Positions 53,901 through 62,900 of a stretch of 64,000 bases of DNA are shown here, piece by piece. The translations under genes were made by a program, and so were the position numbers. The notes under the pieces are model-generated. The model did not search any database. It was not told the DNA's origin and saw nothing but the letters and a program-made list of their open reading frames with translations. Every line of letters starts with the position of its first letter. Positions within the stretch are counted from its first letter, which is position 1. The DNA comes from Fasciolopsis buskii (Eukaryota; Platyhelminthes; Trematoda; Plagiorchiida; Fasciolidae): the NCBI GenBank assembly GCA_008360955.1, contig LUCM01005623.1, positions 1-64,000 on the forward strand, read 5' to 3'.

Positions 53901-56900
53901 GGTACACTAATAATATGCAAAAACTAAAATGAATCGAACACCTAACTCTTGGGAAACTTATCCGCCTCTGTATCAGTCCAAGCTTTGGGATCATGGTCAC
54001 TGGTTCTTCCTTCTCCCCCGGCGTAATGAGACCCAGTGTCTATAATGTGTGCCCTTTCCAGTACATCCATGCGTCAAACATGTTATAAAAAATGGCGTAA
54101 TGCTCATTGGAGTCGCCATTCTGAACAACGCCCCGGGTTCTATACTGAAGGATAATGATGAAGTACACCGGGCCTAAAGATTGGCGTGGGGGAATTAATA
54201 TCAATGTTAATCAAGGAAACCAAAATTTAGTCCATTTATGAAAAAAACATGATTGACGAGATTTAAAATATCGATCAAAACGTATTCGTTCCCTCGGTTT
54301 GGTGGCTATCGATAGAATTCTCTGAGGTCATATATTTAGCGTGTTGATGTCAACTTTGCGTTTCTAAGATGATTTAATGCAACAGTCTATTTTTTGGGGC
54401 AATGACATATTCCTATTTAAAAATCTCAGCTTTGAACTAATGGTGGGTGGAAAGCAGGAAATATTGAAATTACTGTAAACAGAGACGGAGTGGATCTAAA
54501 TCACGAGAGAATGACGACAGACACTCGAACAAAAACCTGACGCAAATGGACGGAACACTTACCACTTCACTCTTTTTCGGTCGTTCGATTTTTGATAGTT
54601 TCAAATAGGTCCATAAATTGCTCATGAAACTTCTGCAATGGAAACGACAAATAATGGGAGAACTTTTGAACACCGGATAAGGTTTTATTCGCACTTGTTG
54701 ATCCAACGAAAATATATCCAATTCAAAACCTAACAGATAAGCAAAAAGGATACATACAAGAGGAGAGCTGTGGAAACCTATCACGTAGTTGTAAATTGAA
54801 GCTGATGAACCCGAACGCGGCCAAATTGCACATTTAAATATCTGCCCAGCATGCAAATACCCTGAAATTCGTTCCATTCCCATGTGAATAGCCATACAGC
54901 ACAGCACAGCACGACACATGTCTATTTATAATACCTTTTCTGAATGTTCGGCGTCGTTCGGCAGCTCCTGACCGTTGCTGAATTGTCTCTGTCCGTAATT
55001 TAACAGTCACAGTGTGGATTGGAATAAACCTTCTTTTCTTCGCTAAACACTTTTCCATGTAACTCAAAATGACTGAATTCGTTGGTGTACATGTGACGCT
55101 TCCCCCTGTTGTGTGGGACTGCCGAAAACGGGTCGTTACTCTAATCTAGGCCGGAGCCACTAAAACACAACAGGAGACCACTAATTAGTCGACAGAGGTT
55201 AATAAACGGCGAAAAGGCCGTATGAAGTGCATTATCCAGCACACAAATGTTGTGGGCAGATCAAAAACCACTCTGCATTGTTCCATGTCCCCTGAGAGAA
55301 TCCGCTAAATATTAATGTTCACTTCGATGCGAAGATAAATAAACAACAGACCACAGTATGAAAAAATTGTCTGCTCCATTTTTCTGTCTGTCGTTCAACC
55401 AGTTTCGCTGGATTCGTCCAATATGCAATCCAAAAAATTCCGTTAGATCCATTAATTTGTTGGGTATACTGCATTCTGACCGCTGTTGTAATTTGCTGTT
55501 ATTGATCATTAACTCACTCAGTGATCCTAGCCAACTGGATTTCATCCGTCTCTGAAATGCTACTTCAGTGCTAGTTGTTTGGATTCAACAAAATGAGAAA
55601 GATCGAACAGGCAGATACAAAATTAGTGGGAACGACACATTACAAGCGAGCAACTAACTAGGTCAAATGACAGAAAGATAATAGTTAATACAACTAAGAA
55701 TTGGACTTAAAATTATTCTGGATAGCATTTATGAGCACGGAAAGCTTGAAACTGTTACCAATAGTATCTTTTCTAGATAACAAATATACACACTGCAATT
55801 ATATTTTAAAAGGACGCATTTGTGGTAGTCGCTTCTGTATGCAGCCGAGGATAACTGCAGACTATTTTATCTTCAGTACAACTCGCACGGAATGAGTGGT
55901 GCCAAACATCCCAGACAAAATCCACATTTCAATCACATTGTCCGTCAAGGTAACACTCACCCCCCCCCCTTGAATAATTTGCTTTCGAAGGTCCCAATTC
56001 TCATTTTGTAATCTTTTCGATTTGGCATGCGCAACAGCAGTTTCACGTGATATGACCTGATGCTAGACGAGCAAAAGTCACGGAGTTCATACGTACTTTT
56101 ATGGTTTGATAGCCTAATGTTTACCTTTTCGTTTTAGCTTGCATGGTGCTCGTCAAAGCGTTGACCGTCCGTCTGGCTTGAGACCACGGAAGTCAACTTA
56201 AGAAATCATCAAGTATCAATTTCTATCCTTCTTGTCTGATGCCGAACAACTGACCCAGACGTGCGTGCGACTATCGGTGGGGCGCAGGAAGCGATCACTC
56301 ACCTACCCTGTGAGACGAACTTAAAGCCAGTAAACTTTGTTGACCCTGGAGTCCGTAAACCACCGTGTTATTCCAATTCAGCGCGCATGGTCCTAGGTCG
56401 ATTCAATGAACAAATTCCAATCAAGAAGGCCTACTCCTGGACACCTACTGACCGATCGCCAATGAAATCCGAATTTAAAGTGAACCGTGAGACAGTACAT
56501 TCGAAAAGAAGAACAACAGAAACAGATCATTCGTGTAATTGAATAGGCATTTTCGTGAACCAAACAATGTGTGAAATCAGAGGCAACATTGCCCCTCTCC
56601 TTTAGGGATAAAATGCCTCGAAGGATTAATAAAAGCATCAGATGGTTGGCAGCGAGAAGGACTCGAAGGATGAATATTGCTAGATCACCCAAAGTTAGAT
56701 CAACCAAGAAGCATTGAAGAAATTTTTCAGACGAACCGAATTACTCAAACGCTAACAAATGCTTCAACATAGTTGGGGTTGGGTTTCTCAGGCACCTACT
56801 CGGCTGCTCGTCCTGCACAACTTCCAAATGGCCGCATCTCAACGGCTCGGGGCACGAGCCCTTAAGTCAACACTCTATTTCGGTTTGGGGAACGGGGTAG

Positions 56901-59900
56901 CATCAAACACATAGAGAAATCATGTGTCTCGATAGATTGCCAATGACATAGAGAAGAGAACAGAAGAACAAACATGTGTGATGATCTCTGTTCATTGTTT
57001 CATTTCATTTTATTTTCTCTCTCATTGGTTGCGTCCTTCGCCATGATCCCAATGGCACATTATCGGTACATAGATTTGTGTTATATAAACATGCATATAT
57101 ATATATTATATATATTATAACGTTGACGAAGTCACCTCGATTGGTGATGAAACGTCTGCAATCAAATTGTCCAGCTCAGCGAACAAACCAATGCCATATA
57201 TGTACTTCACCCGACTGACAGCGATTTCACTGTCCACTTAGATCATTTTCATCAACGTTCGGGTCACTGGAAGCGCACGCTTACACGATTGGAATAAGCC
57301 GAGCGAGACGTAACGCAACAAGAAAATACGCCACAAACTGTTTTTATCATGTGAATAGGTTATAGTATCCACTCAAGCAGTCCGATTCGGATGCAGGACG
57401 GCCAGTTTGAGAATGATCTGGCCTGCATAAAGGTGTTCATGAATCAAGTAGATGTGCTAAGGTTAGGAGATGAAACGGCTCATAGTTTGACCGTTATTCC
57501 GTATCGTTTGAATAAAAATCCAGGAAGACACAATAGTCTTGCTGGTGCACTACTTTTCAATTTCTAACATAAGTTAGTTGTGCTGAAAGCTGGACAGCTT
57601 CTAAAATGACTACTAGGAAAATGTCCGAACATTTCTTTTTGCGCTGGACTCCAAGGAGTAAAAACGTTAGAAAAACCTAAAACTGGGAAATTTTTGCCAC
57701 ATCCATTTGAGTGCAGAGGAGAAGAAAGATTAGACGAACAGATAGATTGAGGTAAGTAAGCAAGGAGAAGCGTGCCAAAGTTTCCTAGTTAGTGAATTCA
57801 GACGGAGCAACTCGATGAAACCAATGCTTTGTCCTTTATCTGAATCTTCCAATACTTCCAGGATGGGAAAACACCGTCAACGTAGAACTGCCGTGAGGGT
57901 AAGTCGACCGGTGATGGTATAAGAATTCTAACCCGCCACTTTCAGATCAAGACTCCGTGATAATCAGAACTAGTCAGCAACACCTAAATGTAATATTCTC
58001 TGGGTACTGCCAAATAGAAAATTTTTAGTACCCTTGATATATTACTTTTCAGGCAACAGTAAGAATGATTATTCCTTCAGAGGCGTCTGGATAGATACGA
58101 CCAATCCTTCTTCAATTTGTGTTGCTCATTTGTTTCATAGAACGGGGATCGTATAGCTTAGGCCATTTCCAATTGATCAGATAACTCAACGAAGAACGAT
58201 TCTCAAAGCTGGCAGACATTTAAGTACTAACTCGAAGATGCCTCCATTAGTGACGTCATTCGTTTATCCGTAATATCGCCTTATTTAAATTTGGCTTCTG
58301 TTCGGACTATATCAAAGTAGGCACAATTGCGCCCATTCATTTTGCAGATAGGATATTATTTCGCCAAACAAAGAGTGGAAAACGAGAAAAACTTACGCTC
58401 CTCGCAGTTCGACGGCTCGGTCGAATTGTCTGGCTTTTAGAGCTTCACCAACCATCCGAGTCTGGAAAGGCGTAGAAGAAAAATAAAATAACGCAATGCT
58501 CAGTCAAATGTGAATTCCAAGTGACGCGACAAGACGACAAGTTCGGTTAGACAAAATGTAAGGACTGATGGTGGCGACGGCAATTGATAGCAGAGGAAAG
58601 CTGAATCCCTAAAGTAAACGGAGTATCGGACAAACGAGTCGAGATGAAACTATAACACTGGATTCTTGTTATTGACTTACCCGAAACTGCATTTTGGTGA
58701 AGTGGCACTACAAAATCTGTTGTTGGTATTTATACAAATTAAAAATACAGTCTCGGAACCATCCGAACAACTCATAGCTGTTCACATATTCACCTGAGTG
58801 TCACGTGCCTTCAAATCCCTCAGTACGATTGGGGTGTGTCTCAGCCTCCAAATCTGCTACTCGCCCTAAACTCCTTTTATTAAGCTCCCAAATCAGCATC
58901 ACTTTCGAAAAGAAATTGCCGACGATGTGTGACACATTGCCTTCTCCCAGCGGTATGTTCATCAAAGTGCCAGAACGAAGCAAAGGTGCTGTCAGATGAC
59001 CGGGTTGGGGTCCACGAGATCCCCCTAAGCCCGGACTAGGTACAATGGATGACGCGATCCAACAGTTTGCGGCATTCTTCCATTCGAAATCTTTCCTATC
59101 CGATATGGCTTTTCAACTTTACAGCTGATTTTTTTTGGGTAGATGGTGAAATAGCATCCCAAAAAAGAGTATCTTGATACAAGGTAAGTGGTGGTAAAAA
59201 CAAAACTGGGCTGCACTGATATGTATGGAAGAACGACGTGGAACATTAAGTGAACGACTTGTTATTCGCATCTCCTCTTCTCAGAACACAAATCCAATTT
59301 TTTTTCAAACCTCGGGAATACTGCTTTCAAGTATGTCTTATGCCGAGATCTTAATAACACACCGATGGATCAAATTAGTCGATGAAAACAGTTTCACACC
59401 GAAATGTCAGTTTGGACACTGGGTTTCTGAGCACGTACTTTCTCAACACAACGCATCAGTGGGACGCGAACAGCCTGATTTCCGTCTAGACTGATCACAC
59501 AGGCCGGCAGATCACGATTACGATCAGCGTCCATCAGGGCCAGCACAGCTTCCGCGCCCATGCGGCTACCCAGGATCCGATCGAATGCTGACGGACGACC
59601 TCCTCGTTGCACGTGACCCAACACTGTAATTCTGGTGTCAAAGCCGAGCTCTTTCACAATTAGCTCGCGAATTTCTTCACACGTAATTGGCTTACACTGA
59701 CGATCGATCGCACCTTCAGCGACCATGATGATACTAAGTCGCTGACCGGCTTCACGATCCTGAAATCAATGATAAAAAGCTTCGGTTAACAGTTGGCATT
59801 GTGGGTCTTAGGAAATGAACGACCTATGGAGGCTGACCATAAGAACGGAGTTTTGTGTAGATAGAAATTGAAAGTGAACTCCATTAAAAGTGCTTAAAAG

Positions 59901-62900
59901 ATCTTCATGGGAAAGAAGAAAAATGCTATCAGCCAAGTGGAACTTGTCTCAATTACGTGACGGAGTGCGTCGGTCTTCGAAATTCAAAACAAGATATCAA
60001 CCACCATTTAAGACGGACTCGCAATTTTCAGATTCAAGCAAGTAAAACTAAGAAGTCTGACTACAGCCTAATGGCATCGACTTTCATTTTATCTACACGT
60101 TTCACGTTACGCAGTGCATTCCAATATTTGAACCCAGAACTAATGATAAAACTCTGGAGAAATCCATAACAGCAATTGTTTTGTTTTCATCGAAATTCTT
60201 CCTTCGATGGTCCTGCTACTTCTAACTGCCCAAATATGGCTATCAGTCGATATGCACTGAATTCTTGTGTCACAATCAACCCAACACTTGAACGCATAAG
60301 CCGACATGACAACTCTGTAAATCGGAGCTCGACGAGTACGTGAGTTCTTTGTTCTTTTACTTGCCGTCCGCGCTTTCATGATTTTGACACGCACCAGCGC
60401 ACGAATGATGCGGTCTGCTTCTTTTCGTTTATCACTCAGAATTTCAATGACACATCGATTTCAAAGGCTTCAACCATATAAATATACAAGACCTACAAGA
60501 AGAAGGATCATTTCGGATGAAAGCTGGGAATCTAACACCACTGGTTTCTACAGTGGGTTCGATATATCCTTTGTAAAATCTATTTCCGAAAACCGGACAT
60601 CAACTTCAGTCTCAGTTTTTACAACCAATAACTTTGCACAAATGTGCTTTGGTTTTGGTTCCAACCTCAGAGAAGAAGAGATCGAAAAGTAGTGAAAGAT
60701 CCACGGGAAAATGATGAGATTTCGACTGCAAGAATGCTACTCACTGCAGCAATCAGCCATATCACCCATTGTCTCCAACCGTAGTTTAGAAGGATCCCGT
60801 GAACCCAACCCGGGCACATACGGGCTAAGCCACCGGTCAAGATTTCCATACCTTTATCCAATCATGAATCGTCTACCTAGACTTATCTTGCTGTCACTAA
60901 CTACTTCACAGAAAGATATGCAGCGGGGCAATCGTATTGCGGGCTTGCGCGACGCTTGTCCCAAACACCTTATCCTATTTATTTTCATGGTTTGTTCAAA
61001 AAATTGAATCCCAACACTCAGTACCTAGCCTAATTACTGAGTTACTCAGAAAATTCTTCCGCCATATTCTGGCAATATATATATATATATTCGAAATCTC
61101 TCCTCCCCTTATTAGTTTCCCGTGGATCTTTCACTACTTTTCGTTCTCTTCTTCTTTTTCGAATAGTTGGTGCTCCGAGGTAGGAACCAAAACCAAAGCG
61201 CGTTTATGCCAAGTTGTTGGTTGTAAAAACTCAAACTAAAAGGTTATATCCGGTGTTGAATTCCGGGTGTTCATCTGAAATGAACATATTTTTGACCCTT
61301 TTTCTTGCATGACTTGAGTGTATACGTGGGTATATATATATTATATATATATAATTCCGATGTGAAGTCAGACAACTTTACTCAAATAAGAGACGACAAG
61401 TTCGAAGAAACGAAATTGCCTGCTTTTTTGTGTTCACTACAGGTGCTTCGCTTATCCGTTTTGCTTTACGCGGCACGAGTTCTACAGTTAGACCATACAG
61501 TATTTACGCCACTGGCGTTGACTCTGCACCGTATTATTCAGCTCTGCCAGTCCTTATCTCATGGGTCCGGGGTAAGGCAATGCCGAAACTAACTTTTCAC
61601 ATCGCGTCAAGTCATAGTCTGTCCGCTGCGTCGCATTTCTTAGATATGCTTAACGGCTGCAACAAGAGCACGGGAAAACAGACTCTGGACAGACATCGTA
61701 AAACGTGCCGAAGCTATCGGAGACTACAGACTATGACTGTCTCGGTTGGATAGTGCCCATCAGTAGCCGGCATACAACGATGAATCTTGCGATCCCCCAC
61801 CCGATGTTCCGACTATATGCGACGCGATAAGTGACTCATGAGTTAGGAAAAAACGTCTACTGAACTGAAAATAGTTATGGACATGAAGGCCACCAGGTGT
61901 TGAAAGATGCTGCAAATAAAACGGGAAAGACTATAAACAAAAAACTGAGTCCCACTAAAAATCTGGACGCGAATCTCCAGCATGATGCTTCAGACACATT
62001 GGAAACCTGAGGTTATTTTAACCAAAAACATTTAGTAGGACTATGCGAACACAGACAACGTTCATAACGGTCCGGGGCTCGATTCGTGCTATCGCCAATC
62101 ACTAACCTGGTAGATAACAATTGGCTGGATATTCTGCGCTCTCACAAGCACTGTATATAGTCATGAGTTTTAAGATATAAATAACGATTGGACGGGAGTT
62201 AAAAGTCGAGCCGTTGGTGTTAGGATTTCTCGACTTTCTATACAGGACAAATAAGAAATGAAAAATACTGCTTATTGTCCGTTTTTTTGTCTAGAAACCG
62301 ATCGTTTTTGCTGATTGAGGAAGCTTGGAGTTCTGTGCAACCTAGAAGCATTTCAACGTGACAGTCACGTTCATTTCGAGTCTTCACCTGTATGAGGGAC
62401 GATCCACAATGTCATCGGCATACAAATTCGAAAAGGATTTGTTATAATGATAACAAACAATTTTAGCAAATACGGTCTCAATACGAGGCAATATCCTCAT
62501 GTTCTGGTCAATGGAAATTATTAACTGGATGGGGGATACTCACTGTCCCGTTAAATGCATTAACTCACTCACCCCAGAAAGTGCAATTACCTATCGACCA
62601 TCATAACCTGGGACCGAATTTCTTTTGTTTTCACCACGAGTTTTAGACAAATCGAATAGTCGAGATCGATGGGATATTTTAGGATTCATTGTATAACATT
62701 CGCGAAAAGGAAAATTTCTTCTTCAGTAAAAGCACAGAAATACAAGCGAATATATGTGAAATCGGAATCGACTGAAATGAATGGTGAGTTGTGTAAAGTG
62801 TGGTAAGGATGTAATTAGAAAACCACACCTCACGGGACAAGGTCCAAACAGTCACACGCATACACACGTAAACACACACAAACAGCAAGTTAAAAAAGAG

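Larger units (their letters stand above)
46778..54562 (-). other. PFK intron 5, largest
   Basis: 7.79 kb, GT-AG. It holds the unrecognised ORF cluster, converging RTE fragments, SINE-C and the GIY-YIG fragment. I see nothing in 51620-52940 or 53850-54562. Confidence 0.85.
54633..58396 (-). other. PFK intron 4
   Basis: 3.76 kb, GT-AG. It holds repeat D copy 3 with its AT tail; the rest is unrecognised. Confidence 0.85.

Noticed and set aside
57120..57190. Hammerhead-like GGTGATGAAACGTC segment
   Set aside because: There is no stem II between the GATGA and GAAAC boxes, so the core cannot form.
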